Assembly (NCBI RefSeq): GCF_040436345.1 | Contig: NC_133216.1 | Coordinates: 20,361,792-20,425,791 of the forward strand | Origin: Pagrus major | Lineage: Eukaryota; Chordata; Actinopteri; Spariformes; Sparidae | DNA: 64,000 nucleotides | Direction of reading: 5' to 3' | Shown here: positions 47,227 through 61,079 of the stretch, one piece after another | Numbering within the stretch: the stretch's first letter is position 1 | Layout: the number at the start of each line of letters is the position of its first letter | Made by a program: the position numbers and the translations under genes | The notes under the pieces: generated by a model | Seen by the model: only the letters and a program-made list of their open reading frames with translations | What the model was told of the DNA's origin: nothing | Database searches by the model: none

Positions 47227-48819
47227 CTCTGCTGCGCTGTATCTAAGGCAACGCTAGCCGGGGCTAGCTTAACAGCTAAACAAAATGGACGAAGCTCTTG
47301 AGCAACGCTAATGCTAACGCTAGCTGGTTTAGCAAGCGACTTGCTTCAATGGGGACAGCAGAGGGCGCTGTTTTACAGGACTTAACCAAAAAATATACAC
47401 ACACAGACACACAGACAAAATGAAACAAATACATTTAGATAATCATCTCCAAGAGAGCAGATTCATTACAGGTACATGCTTCCTATCTTCTCATCTCTAC
47501 AGCACCATGGGATCACATAATGCATCTCTGCTGCCTTTTCTCTTTAACATCTTGTAAAAATGAGCTGAGCAGACAACACACAAGAGGTAGGCCATCACTG
47601 ACATAGTGTCTGTGGATGCTCATTTCTCACCCACAAACCTGTGTTGGGTCATGTGCTGTGCGTTGGCATGGTGCCACCAGATACCAGTACATGTCCTCTT
47701 AAACCCGCCTCAGAGCCGATAACACGCACATTTCTTTGGATCGGGTGTCATACAGATATAATGAATCCCCCTCTGTGTGTCTACTTGTGTTATCCTCCAG
47801 GTGCATCTGTAAATGTTACACCAACTGTGTAAACTTTTTATTTCTCCCAGTCAGTGTGCAGCCCTCCCACACTGCCTCTGCACGCCAAGCCCAGGATCAG
47901 AGCGAGAACGCCAGGAGATGAAAAACTGTGTTAAAGGTTTGTGAGTCACTGCTACTACAGGAGGATTTCTGGTTTTTATGGTTACAGACACATTTAAAAA
48001 AGCTGTGAGATTTCTATCACCTTCTCCTCTTGAATGACACTTTTAAAATATGTAATCATCATCATGTTAACACTTGAGGGTCCGATGCCAATACCACTTC
48101 ACTAAATCACTGTCAGGGAGTGCTGTAGAGCCGACTCCTTGTGTCTCTATGTCTCAACCTGTCTGTCTGCTCCATAAAAGTGGTTTATTCCACAGTAAAT
48201 CTCCCCCGGCTCCATATATGTGGAGTTTCTTCTAACTATGTCCAGCTGGGATGTGATTTATTAGCATGACGACTGGCAGGTCAGAGAGCGAAGGATAATA
48301 TAACATATATGCATGTGCTCATAAACAAAATCAAAATAAAGACATCAGTTGTAGCATTTTATGTGCCTCTACACGCATATTTCTAATTGATATTTATATC
48401 AAAATGCCTTATAAACCATTTATCAAGCAGTTGTAAAGGTTTATAAGCATCAGTTGCAACTCCCTAATACCCATCCATTAGAAATATGTCTAGATGAACT
48501 ACACATTAAACATTATTAAACATCAGATGCAACTTTGAGTCTAATAGTTTAGGATCTTCATTATTACAAGGGGTTAAATCAAGGACCCAATAATCTGCCG
48601 GTGCACAGGAGACTCCCATCCCTCCCATCCTGCTGCAGCAGCACATTAAACACACACTAATCTGCAACTAACAGGGTCAAATGTTGAGAATTTGCAGAGA
48701 CAGACTTGCTTTTATAAATCCTCGAGTGCAGTAGAGGCGCACATTTCCCGACTGTCCTTGAATGCAGCAGAGGCTGCAGTGAAGGAGACCCCCTGACGGA
48801 GGATAAGAGAGGATCTATC
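47227..48819. promoter_or_regulatory. Divergent intergenic region between rnf7 and the TMEM255 gene
   Basis: Directly upstream of rnf7 (47227-47345) is a CpG-containing stretch with repeated GCTAGC/GCTAACG motifs ('gctaatgctaacgctagctg'), the likely rnf7 promoter. The remainder is AT-rich without genes. The TMEM255 promoter/5' UTR should lie near 48600-48819. An in-frame TAA at 48715-48717 lies upstream of its first ATG. Confidence 0.4.
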
Positions 48820-51800
48820 ATGACTGCAAGGGTCCAGGGAGCAGCGGGCATGGACAAACCAGCGCCACAGAAGAGAGCAACAGGTAATTCACTGGGGGTG
48901 GAGGTGGTGATGCGGTCAGGTGCATGGTTACTTTCATTACTTACCCTGTTGAACTTATTGCATTTATTTGGATTTGTTTTTCTTGTGGCCTAATATTGGC
49001 TGATAATGACGCCTAGATGATTTTGTTTTCAGGCTGGTACATGGCTCATTTGACGTAGAAACAGATCTTCATCGACTTATTTTACAAACTTTTCTCAACC
49101 GGTAACAACAAAGGTCAAAGATGTAGTGATCACCGCTCAGATCTTTTCATTGCACAGTGTGTTAAACAGGTGTGTTTAAGACGAGAGGCTCATACTTAAA
49201 GGTCATTACAAAAGCTACATTTTTGCATCAGTAATTGTGTAATTTTTTACTGAATAATTTCAAAATAAAACACTTGGCCATGGTGGTGTTACAACCTAAC
49301 GATCCTGTTCATTGATTGGCTTACAGAACGTTGCTCTGCTGCCTCAGTTTGTATTTTTGCTTGTAATAATCAAAGGACTGTATGCACACGTCAGAGGGTT
49401 AGTATGTCCTGATATTCAATATTAAGTAAACAGTGATGATATTAAACAGTCGCATTTTGATTTGTACAGTTTTACTAGAGTATTTGTACAACATACCCTC
49501 ACAGCGTATACTTTGTTGTTTTCCCTCATTCAGTCCTTCTAAAAACAGGATTTCTACACAAGTTTTAATAAACAGAACAGAAGATTCTCGTCTCGGCTTA
49601 CACTTTAAGACAATTGTGTTGACATTTTGGCGTTTTTCAGAGTTATTAAAGCTTTGGAAAGAACACACACATTATAAAATCATGCAGTGCGGGCACTGTT
49701 CTTTGTACAGTTTAGACAATAACTCTGGTGGATTGTTGACTAGATACATTGCTGATAGATTAAAGTAAATGAAGAAGACAATAAGTAGTCCACAGCAGTT
49801 TGGACCTACATACAGACTGCTTCAGTACCCTGAGATGTAAACACTCATGACATTTAAAATTAAACAAGACGGAGACATAGGGTTTGGATGTTGTTTTTAT
49901 AATCAAGTTAAATTAAATCATTTCAAATTAGATTTGTTTTCTTTACCCTGATTTGAAAGTAGAAATATGCAGGTAGGCTCCTGCCAAGAGAATCACAGCT
50001 GGCGAGCAGTCAGACGCCAAGTTTATTGTGTTTAATTCGTCCTAACCTGAACTGTTTGACATTGTTATATGACACGGCTGAGGGTTTCTCTCTCCTCTGC
50101 GGGTTGCAGAGTCGATGGTGAGAGTCAGGGGAGCTGTGTGGCTGGTACTGGGCATGCTCAGTCTGTCCCTGCTGCTGGTGGTGCTGGGAGTCTACGCAAC
50201 AACCCGGACAGAGAGCCTGAGTGTGTCTGGATACATATCTGGAGTGATTGTAAGATGGTCCCTTGATAATTCTCTGCCATGATTTGTTCAGTAAGACGAC
50301 AGATATGATATTTGTTCAAAAACATAAAAACGTCCTCCAGTTATGAAGCTGCTCCTTTAGTCTCGCAGTGCCATTCAAATCCTCACACCTTAATGACTGA
50401 ATGCATTGATTTTGCCAAAACAACATGATAGTTGTAGTCTACTGGCAACAGGCGTACCAGACCTTCGTCCTAAGCTAGCAGTTTGGTTAGTTTCAGGCTG
50501 GTGAAAGGTCTGGCTTCACCAATTATCATTCAACATAGCAGTCTGGTAAGTTAAATGACTCAGCATTGACTTTTGATTTCACGTAAATATGTGTCATAAT
50601 AAGCTGCTTTCACAGTCAGCCTATATTTTTCTGATGAGGATGGCCTGCTGTTAAGTGCTAATGTTGGCTTTTCTTCCCTTTGGACTAGAACCAAATCATA
50701 ACAAAGTGTCGCAGCTCTGCAGAAAATTAATCACATTTCTTTATTTTGCATAACACTTAGCCTCTTGTGTTTGTTGTATTATGTTCTCTGCAGCTGACCC
50801 TCGGCTCGTTCCTGGGACTTCTGGGACTCCTCCTGGATGAAAACCGTAAACAGCTGGTATATTCTCCTGCTCCCCCTGTATATTTTCATCTGACACACTC
50901 ACACGCATACATCTTCTCCGTCATATTTTTTCTTCCATGTTTTTCTTTCGCACACCCATCCCCTGACCCGGCAAGGAGTGTTTTTTGGCCAAGAAAGAGA
51001 AACAGTATGTCAGCACAGTCACCAGTGGCGCTGCTCTGCAACACATAGCGGACAGACTTTTATATTTATCGATGAGGAGGAGGCTTAGAAATTATCTATC
51101 ACACGTTTACTGTACGTGAGATTCTGACGTGGTATTCATTGTATAGCACAGAATATAGTATTTATGTATCTACTGTCCGTCAACGCACATTCCTTCCTCT
51201 AACACCTATCACAGTGTCTCCCCGGCCTTTGTAAACTAGCGAAGCATACCTCTGCTGATCTTACCTGCTCACCACTTACAGAAGCTTTCCAAGAAAAACA
51301 ATTTAAGAGGTATGTAATTAAAGTAAATCAGATATCAACTTACGTATTGCTTCACAGTACGGGATAAGGACATTAGGCAGGTTAATTTGATTTGTAGGGA
51401 TGAACCATTTTTGTTGTTGCTGAGCTACGTGCCCGCTGTAATCATCTTATTTTCTAAATGCCGGCTCAATTAACTGTCCAGAGGTCTTTCTCCATGTATC
51501 AGATGTCATATCTCGGTCAAATGTTTGTGGTTCTGGTATAGTAGCAGTGACTCCACATGTGTAGCTGTAGTGACTCATTCTGACCCTGGGAGTGGTGGTT
51601 GTCTGGTTGACTGTCTTTGAAACACTTGAATCATCACCGGTGCAGCCAATTGGTTTTAGAAGTCTCTTACTGCAATTACTTAAATAGAGATTGTTTGTTT
51701 GTAGTCAGTTGATTTTACACGAAGCGTCAAACTTTGGTCAATTTGGCCAGAGTTGTTAAGTTATTTTTTGAAGTATTTTTTGTCGAATATGAGACAGTAT

Positions 51801-54800
51801 TTTAATATTTCAGTAATCAATAAATCAAAATACTCTGACCAACAAAAGAAAAAAAATCTTGTAAGCCCATGGGGTTGACCAGAATCTTCCACAGGGCTCA
51901 GTGGATGTATTGCTAAAGCGTTTTAGCGTGCTTCTCACACAAGAATGGCCAAAATTTCCTAATGCTAACATACCATCTTGACAGCAGTGAGTACTAACAA
52001 TAACCATGTTCGCTGTTTTATGTTCATTGTAATAATGTTAGGTGTTTTTATTATTTGATTATAGAAATCTTGTTTGCTCTCGCTGGTTTCTACCCCGACC
52101 CCAGAGGATGATTAATGTTACGATCTCTGTGACCCCAGCTGTCACCACCACCAGGCTACAGTTACTACATTTACACAGGGGAAATTACAATCCAATTTAT
52201 CATGAAAACATAAAAGTGGTTCATACTCAGGCAGCATTGCTTCATCCTCACCTGATGTTCTGTTGAAGCACGCTGTCAAAACAATCTCGGTTATCTAAGA
52301 AAAAACAGCGGACCATCCTCTTCGTGAGGGACACAAAGGGCATGGGAGAAGACTTGCATCGGGTAATTCTTGGATCCTGTGGTTCTTGGATTTGGCGTCG
52401 TGTTTTTACCCACAGGTTGTGGAATTTTATCTTGTCTTATTCAATTTATTCCACCCATGACTTTTTGCCAGAATGTTGTAAAATGAGCCTGAATGATGAA
52501 GAGCAGGAATGAAGGCAGATATTCTGCACAATCAGAGGCTCAGTTACAGTGTTGAGTGTTGACACGTTCATCTCGCTCCGCCAAGTCTCAAATAGGCAGC
52601 TAACACACACAACAATAACAAATAATGTTGTGATTTAGACAAATAAGATCAGACAAAGTGTTACAAAAACCTTTTTCTCAGCCTTCTTGTGAAACTGCTC
52701 TCAGTCGAATAAAATATCACCAGCTTTTTATCTGTTATTTTAAAGGTTATTATGTGGAAATTCTCTCATTTACAATTTTTCTTCTTTGTTCCTCGTCCAG
52801 CTGACGGCTGCCATCGTATTCCTCAGCTTCGGGATCATGGTCTCTTTTCTGTGCCTGGTGATTGATGGCGCCTGTATTGTCTTGAACATGGTGAGTTACC
52901 TGCTCTTGCATGTGTATACTGTAACACTAGACATGACTGCACTGTGTGGGTGATGAAACAAAGCAGCAATCGTAGACCGTGAGCAATAATAAACCGCTGT
53001 GCTGGTTCGCTTTGATCCACCTGGAAAACCATTCGGCCTGCCGTCGCTCTGTCGGCAGTATTGACACAATTGTGTCCCTGAAAAAATTCCCACAGGCTAG
53101 AGCTCAGTCTGTATAACCTCCACCAGCTTTGTTTTTTGTGCATTGACCAACTAAATGACCAGTTGTGAAAGTATAATGTGAGAAAACGTACTGGACCAGG
53201 ATGCACCATCAGTGCAGAAGTGTTTTCAGTTTACGTCCAGACCTCTGATGACACACACAGTTGCTGAATGTGATTGATGGTAAAACGGAGCTGCCTCCCT
53301 AAAGGAACATTCGACAGGTTAAAAAAGCAAAGCTGCATTCCTGTTTCCAACCTCAAAAATAAATACAGATGGAAGACTCCCGCTTCTTATTCAGAGAGAG
53401 AAATGAACATCTATTCACATCTCAGAGTAAAATTACAACTTCTTACACAGCATAAAGTCTTCAGAGCAAAAACACCTGAGACAAGAGTCCTGCACACAGC
53501 TTTATATTTAGCACACACAGGAGAGCGGCATCAATCTTCCAGCCTGTCCTCATCTGAAAAAAACGTCCGTGTAGGTCGACTGTGAAAGCAGCTTATTACC
53601 ACCCATATTTACATTTCTTGTTAGGCGGCTCCATCTAGTGGCCGCAGTTATTACTCCGGCAAAAAACGGCAGCAGGAGGAAGTTCAGACGAAGTCGTATA
53701 AAGAGCAACAAGTCCACACAGGGACGAGACAGGGACGGATGGTAGGGTCACACAAGGAAAGCATTCACCCAGGAGGCCGCTGCTCATGTCCAGTGTGAAA
53801 GCGAAGGTCCACGGTGAGTTATTTTAAGACACTGATGTAGTTAAGTGACGTCACGCACATTACATAACTCAATTTATGTAACGTAAGCACATTTGTATAT
53901 GAAGTTACAGGAGTTATTTTCTGCCAAACCAAGACATTTTCCTTCATATCACCAAGTTTTTTTCTTTCCTAAACCTAACCAAACTGTCAACGTATGACAA
54001 GGGCCCGGTGTGCCCGTCGCTGATGCTGCAACAGACACATTGTTTTTGGATGGTGTTATACGTGATATTCAGTCTCGTAGGTATGAGACTGTGTTCATCC
54101 AACTCTCGGCAAAAATATGTTTTTCCCAAAATGTCAAACTATTCCTTGCGACTGTATACGACACTTTTTACTACTTCTTTCCCTGATTTATACAGGTAAT
54201 ATTATTTCTATAGAATGATATATATTATTTTCGTCTTTCCTTTTGACAAACATTTACTAGGTCTGGTCACAGCTGGGACTGGTGGGTTGGTGGGTTCAAC
54301 ACGTTGCATTGTAACATCAGGTCAAAGTGACATGGCGTCCATTTTCATGCAAACTGTGATGGTTGAAATGGTGAAAATACTGTAAAAACCATACATGACA
54401 CAACCATGCCTGTTTTTGTTGAAATGCCATAATGTGTGGCTGTGTGTGTGTATGAAAGCAAAGTTAAAAATAGAATAACAGGCAGTGTAGCGTACCAAAA
54501 AGATTAGGGAAATGTAAACTAGACTTTGATTTATCGTAACTATAAATGGCTCCAGCGCTCTCATGTGAAAGGTGACATGATATAATGCTTCCTTATAACA
54601 CTGTTGTGCTCACAGTACACACAAGAGTTATGAGTGCAGACCTCCCTTTAAGAATAAATTCTCAACATTACTGAGCGAGTCTGTTCACAGTGTAGTAAAC
54701 TCTTCAAAACCGGACAAAGTTTGCTACTCCCTTTTTCCACTTGTCTGAGTTCTTTTTTATACAATATAATGTTTTATATCTCTTCTTTCCTTTTATTACA

Positions 54801-57800
54801 CAACGATGTAAAACAAACAATAACATCATCATCTAACCAACCATTGATATTTATTTCAGGTCAAGTTAACATCATGTAACTGCACACATGGTGCCAGGGA
54901 CAATGATGGAAGTTACGTCCAGGACTTCATTTGTTCCAACCTTGACAAAGTTTGATATGTTGAATCTCATAAAATGTATCAAACTGTAACAAAAACAGCT
55001 ATGATTACTGTGACCTCTACCAGAGGAACCATTTACAGTGAAGTAAACCTTATTTTAACAATTTAAAAGAGCCATAAACAATATTTGTACTTTTGGAAAC
55101 TGATCACAAATTGCCTCCAAACTCAACCTTCACTTCTTGTGCAGTACATGTCAGTTTATTTTGTTTTTTTATTCCTCATTTTTATTCTTGACTGTGTTTT
55201 ATCCTGAGATGAAACCCTGTGGATGATGTTTCTTCGTATATTTAACTTTTGCCAGGACATGCGTCCACTGAAAGCAGGGAGGTGTCAGTATTACAGCAGC
55301 GGCAGCAGCTACATCTATGAGAATTTCTACACCTCTGTGAGTAAAAGTTGTTCTCTTGTCTGCCAACTAACACACGTTATCACAATCTGAATTACAGCTC
55401 TATCAGCTCCAGCTAAATTAGATTTTTTGTCAGATATGACTCCATATTTTCTTAAATAAGTGCGTGTGACTACATTTTGAATTTGCGTTTCCTTTTTCAG
55501 GTGTCATGCTGGAATCCGACAGAGTCTTGTAACATGACGGTACGAAGTGGGACCTGCTACTGCTGCGACCTGTACAACTGCGCCAAGTGAGACGAAGCAT
55601 CATCTTCCTGTGATATTATCTCAATGTATCGTTACTACTGCCATTTCATCATTAATGAATCAATCATCGGCAATAAAAGCGGCTGTTGTTTTCCTCTGCA
55701 GTGGAGGCTACCTCAGCAACTACTATGAGTTTGTTGGAGTCGAAAGCTGTGAAGAAGTTTTCACTCTGTACATTTTGATTTGGACGCTCGCCGGCCTGAA
55801 CCTCGTGGCCTTCTTCATGGGTATCCTCACCACAGCGGTGCTGGGCAGCCTCAAGAACTTGGTAAGACACACACACACACACACACACACAGACTCAGAC
55901 TCAGACACATATTTATAAAGATACGTATATTGTGCGAACGTGACGCGCTGTGTACATCTACGACTAAAACCCCTTTCACCCTGGACGAAAACCCACTAAC
56001 ATCCACAAACATCTGGCTTTTGTCTTCAGTGGAAAAGAGTGCAATCAGCTAACCTGATGCGTCTGATTGTTTAACAGAACCATCTGGGAAGTCGTCCTTA
56101 GAGTCGGGAAATAGCAGGCACTTGGCAGGTGATTGAGGAAACCATCAGTCTATCATCATCTGTCATCGACTAACTTCAACCAATCAGATCGATGAGGAGT
56201 AAAAACATGTTTTTCCATTGAGAAAAGCCTTCTTTGCTAATCTTTCAATGAAATATACTCTCCAGTTCTGATATAACTGATGCTGTTGCAGCTATGCAAA
56301 CCTCTTGAAGTGCCACATTTGCTGTTTTCAAACAAACTAGACGCTTCCTTTACTGGTTGCATACTTATACCATGCCTGTAGCTGCCAGAAGTTCCTCATA
56401 GGACACTGATTGGTCAAACCCCTGTGGTTTGGCCACAAGCGCATAGCTGCAGCCTGGCAAGATGGATTTGTGAGATCTCACAATCACAATCTTGAGAATC
56501 AAGCTGCCTCGCAGAGTAAACAATTGCCATCCGTTGCCAGGTCGAATGACTCTGCACTAGTCGCAGGTATTTATTGTCTCCAACACTGATTGGCTGCAAT
56601 AGTAACCCTGAATGCCTGGGTGCTAGCTGCTGACACTATCTTGCAGATCAACAGTCCGACTGAACTCTGCGCGGGGTGAAGGAGTTGGGTTCAGATCGCT
56701 TTAGGTTTTTCAGTTTTATTCAGGAGAAATCACTTTACGGTAGCGTACAGCCAGCTGAACTGCAGATCAACATGAAATGAGAGCCAGAAGGTATAATGTA
56801 AATCTGATGTCTGCCAGTGAGAACTGATAGCATCAAACCACAGGTTAAGCCTTAACCTCCCTGACCTGAAGCCTCTGTCACTTATTGTTTGACTGCGCAA
56901 GCTGCTCATAGATAAATGGATAAAAAAGCAATGAGGAAGCATGCGGATGTACAGAAGATTTCGTCCATGTGCCATCTACAATGTGGGACTTATTGTGCAC
57001 AGATTTTATCCGGCTCAGGGCCCAACGTAAACTAAGTCTCCAGACCTGTCAATCAGTAGGCAATGGGCTCAGGAGAGGACTGAAGTTCATTACAACTCTT
57101 TCAGTGATGGTTACAAAGCAGCAAAAACTTTATTCTGTATACAGATTTTAAAGCCAAAAGACTTCATGTCAGAGCTATTACTTTAAATATTCAGACTTAT
57201 AGCATAGACAGTGAAGACTACTGCTCAACTTTCTTATGGCTGCAGATCATAAGCACAGTCAGTCGACTTATAAATCACATACTTGGTAGCAGTAGGTTCC
57301 AGATGGAGCCAGTTGGTGAAACAGATGCAAACCAAATGTAATTCAAGCACAGTTTCACAGAGATGTTGCTAAGCTGGGTGGTATTTTACACCAAATGTCG
57401 TGTGTTATGCAATTTTCTTTCCTTCAATGGACTGTGTGGTCTCACATTCGTTGTTTGTTTCCTGCTGTGTTATCAGATTTGACGTCATGCGTACATGGGA
57501 CTGATGAGTGAGTACTAAGAAGTATGAATCACGACTGGTTGAATAACTTCTGGTAGGAACGCAGCGCGACCAGATATCGCTTATGCAATCCGCGACGAGG
57601 TTTTTCCTTGTAGTTACATCTAATTTGCAAAATGTGGTGCTCCTTCAACAGCATGCCAACGTTCAGCCAGATGATCTCGAGACCACATGAGGGAAAGAAG
57701 ATGTGTCAGCTTGATTTAAGAGTGGGAATCTTCACATGCAGCGGTTTGATGGCTGGAAAACAGTCACATTGTATTTATTCTAAAAGTTTGCTTCTCAATA

Positions 57801-60800
57801 TGATCGCTGCTTATTGAGATCACTTTATGAACCTGTTAGTGCATGAACTCAGGTTTCCTTGTTGCTGCAGCCAGAACTCTGTCCTTCGTCTTCCACCTCC
57901 GTGCTGTAAAAGCCTGGTCTGATGCGTGTCAGCAGGGTTAGATAGTTACCCACGGCTGTCTGTTGATGATAAACCCCACTCCATCAGTGAGGTTTATCAA
58001 AAGCATTCCTACACTCCTCCTCCTGCAGCTTCCGCTTGTAAAACCTTCAGAGACACTAAGTCAAAGACATTTATCCTCCAGACTCTCCCCGCAGACTCCA
58101 ACACCATTTCATATAGTCTTCTACATTCTTTCATTATCTTCATATCGTAATCTTTCATCGTGCATCGTACTGCTGGGTTTTCAGTTCATTAGACGTTTGG
58201 ATTGCATTAATTTTTACTTTTTGGGGGAATCTTAAGGTTTTGCACCAAGACAGACGTCTGCTCGTTGCTCATTCCACAAAAACAAGACAGATGGAAGAGA
58301 AAAGAAGAACAAAACCTTTGTTTGTGACCAATTTTTTTTTTTAAATATCTAAAGTTTACTGGTTCCAGCTGAACTGATTTAATGTTGACCGTCCCTTGCT
58401 CGACATGACCTGACTACAATGTCTACACCCCCTTTACATGGTATTGAGTTGCAACAATTAATTACCAACTTTGCAATAACCGTCGTGTGACTGGTGTTGG
58501 ATTCCCAAAGCAGCTTCAACTAGATGTGACTCGTAGGTCAGCATTTACAAACTGCTTCCACCACCCTGCCGAGTTAAAGGCACAATTTGTAAGATATTGC
58601 CACAATTTTAGCTTATTCATTGTTCTGTCAAAGACATCTACAGTACATCTTACGTTGCAGAGATATCTATTGATGTTAGCATGCTAGCCAGCTAGCCCCG
58701 GCCCGTATTCAAGTCTCCCTCTTTTTACAGATTTTAGACGGGTTTAACTGCCTCATTAACTCATTGTAAAACACACTTCATTCAAACTCAACAGAACCAA
58801 AAATAAAACCCAACAAAATCGGCTTGGTTCGGTTCCAACATTCACCTCTGCTTTGGTCATAATGAATCCTGTTTGGAGCGACCTTCGACAGGTGGCCAAG
58901 CTTTACACATCGCACCTTTTAAACACCAAAGGTTCAGCAATGTTGCGGCCTTTTAAGAGCTTTATGAGAACAGAACAAGAATTTCTTTGCCAACGCCCGC
59001 TTCACTGTAATTGCTCTGCACATGAGAAATACTGAACTTGGACTTGAGCTGATCTGGCCTGGGTGAAACTCAGGAGATCACCGCCAACGGACCACACAGC
59101 CTTTCGTTATATCACACAGGATAATGATAATGATGAAGGGATTAGACTCAGTGAACAGGCTTCGTTCTCTGTTATCTTTAGATCAGTTGTTACGTCTGTG
59201 TTTTCACTGTAGGAAGGTATTCAGATTTTCCTCCTCATATTCTTTAATTTAATATGATTCAGTGCCATCCGTCAATTTCTGACTCATCTGCGTCAGACTT
59301 TTTGAGTCCATCTAGTTCCTAGAAATGTAGGAGTGGCAAATTATTATCTGGCTACATACCTCTGTGATGATAATGTTTACATTTATTGTTTTGCAGATGT
59401 TTAATGTATTTTTTCCCCTCATGTGGCCGCAGTAGATTAAATTAAAGACAGGGAAACTAACAGTTTGTAAAGTTTATGGGTTTGCAGCCTCCAACAGTTT
59501 TGGATTTAATCTCAAGCGTGCTGCAGACAGACAGACCACCCAAATGGAGACCAAAACAACAGATCCCAGATTCATTAATGCTTCATTTCCAGGGAAAGAA
59601 CTAAAATGACCTGATAAGACCGCTCGTCACTCACCGTGTGCCTTGAAGCAACTCCCATAATGTGTCGATGCTTTGTGAAAGATTCAGCATCACGCATTTA
59701 ACATGAGGAGCGTAGAGCTGAAGATGGGCTCGCATTAGCTGGTTGGCCTCTGCTGTTTTTAATTCACCCTCCATCATCAGCTGTTTGGCTTCCAGCTGCA
59801 GCCCAGTCACCAGAATTAAATGTTTGGCAGTTTACATTTGTGCAAACCACAGATTTGTTCAAATTTGTGTGTATCATATGTAGCATAATGAAATCTCTGC
59901 AATCTGCGTCATGTCCTGTTTACGTTACATGTGCATGAGCTGACAATCATGTCATAAGATGGAGGGGTGAGGATGGTGTTACAGGCGAGGAGGCTGACAA
60001 GCCAGTGACCGCTGTTCAATGTCAGGACATTTTCTAGTTGTGTTTATTGCAACAAAGCCGGATATTTTAAGCCAAAACATCTTTTCCTCATCCTCACCAA
60101 GTGTTTTGTGTCTAAACCTAACCGGAGCGTATTCGCACCGTGTCACAACATAACATTGAACCTAAAGAAACGCAGTTGCAACATCCAGGCCTTGCAGAAA
60201 CATCGCCACAGCATGGTGATTGGGTTGACTCGTAATGTCCAGTAGTTTTCATGAAGGTGTGAATTGTAACCTGAAAGTTCACTCTGCTCTCATGCCAACA
60301 AAGTTTGCTGCCACAGCTCCGTCCTCCACCATCACCACCACCTCCTCCTCCTTGGGTGCTGCATTTCTGTTTGATTTAATGTCTCTGAAAACACGTTTTA
60401 TCAACCAGCTTCTTAATGTGAGCGATGAAGTCCAACATGAACACAAATTCTGCCCAAGTTGGAAGAGTTTTGGTTATTTCACATGAGAGTCTTTTGTATT
60501 TGTGTTTCTGTCTCCCTCACACAGCAGAGCTTTAATCTAACTGTGAAACTATTAGCTGTAAACGATCAGTTCTTTGACATCAGTGTGTGTGACTGAACTG
60601 ATTTTACATATTGCAGTCGTCCAGGTTAGGTTTTTCATATTTAGGTTAATTCAGATTAGAGTCATAAATAAAAGACATGTTTTAATTGCGATGGGACCGA
60701 CTGGCCTCTTGCTCCTTTGGGAGATGAGACACTTGAAACGTAAACAAAATAGACTTGAGTCAGACTGTCTGTCATCATGGCCTCTAATCAGCCTCATCTT

Positions 60801-61048
60801 AATCCTCTACTGTAAATCCTTCTTGTGTGACTGTTTTATTTGTTTCATGTGTGCACAAAGGAAATGGTGCTTATAATAATATTGTGTGTGTGTGTGTGTG
60901 TGTCTTTGTTTTGTGTCAGAGGAGTAGCAGCCCTGTGAGCGAGCCCTCTGAGAGCACTGCATCTTCCCCTACAGCTCCTCTGCTGATGAACGCCAACACA
61001 CACACGGTTCACCAGCTCCACCCAGTCAGTATGCGGTCAACACAAACA

Positions 61049-61079
<31 letters not shown>

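Larger units (their letters stand above)
55862..60919 (+). other. Intron 7 of the TMEM255 gene with complementary AC and TG ends
   Basis: A 5,058-base intron, the longest of the gene. (AC)12 occupies 55867-55890, starting at intron base 6. A TG tract occupies 60883-60903, ending 16 bases before exon 8. The remaining pyrimidine tract is weak ('ctttgttttgtgtcag'). The interior carries a complete MITE (58575-58922) and repeat fragments (for example 60040-60180), with no recognised exon. Confidence 0.8.

Noticed and set aside
56095-56125. A possible alternative last exon of the TMEM255 gene after 'gtttaacag'
   Set aside because: It would add only seven codons before a stop and lacks a polypyrimidine tract. 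Exons 8-9 give a better model.
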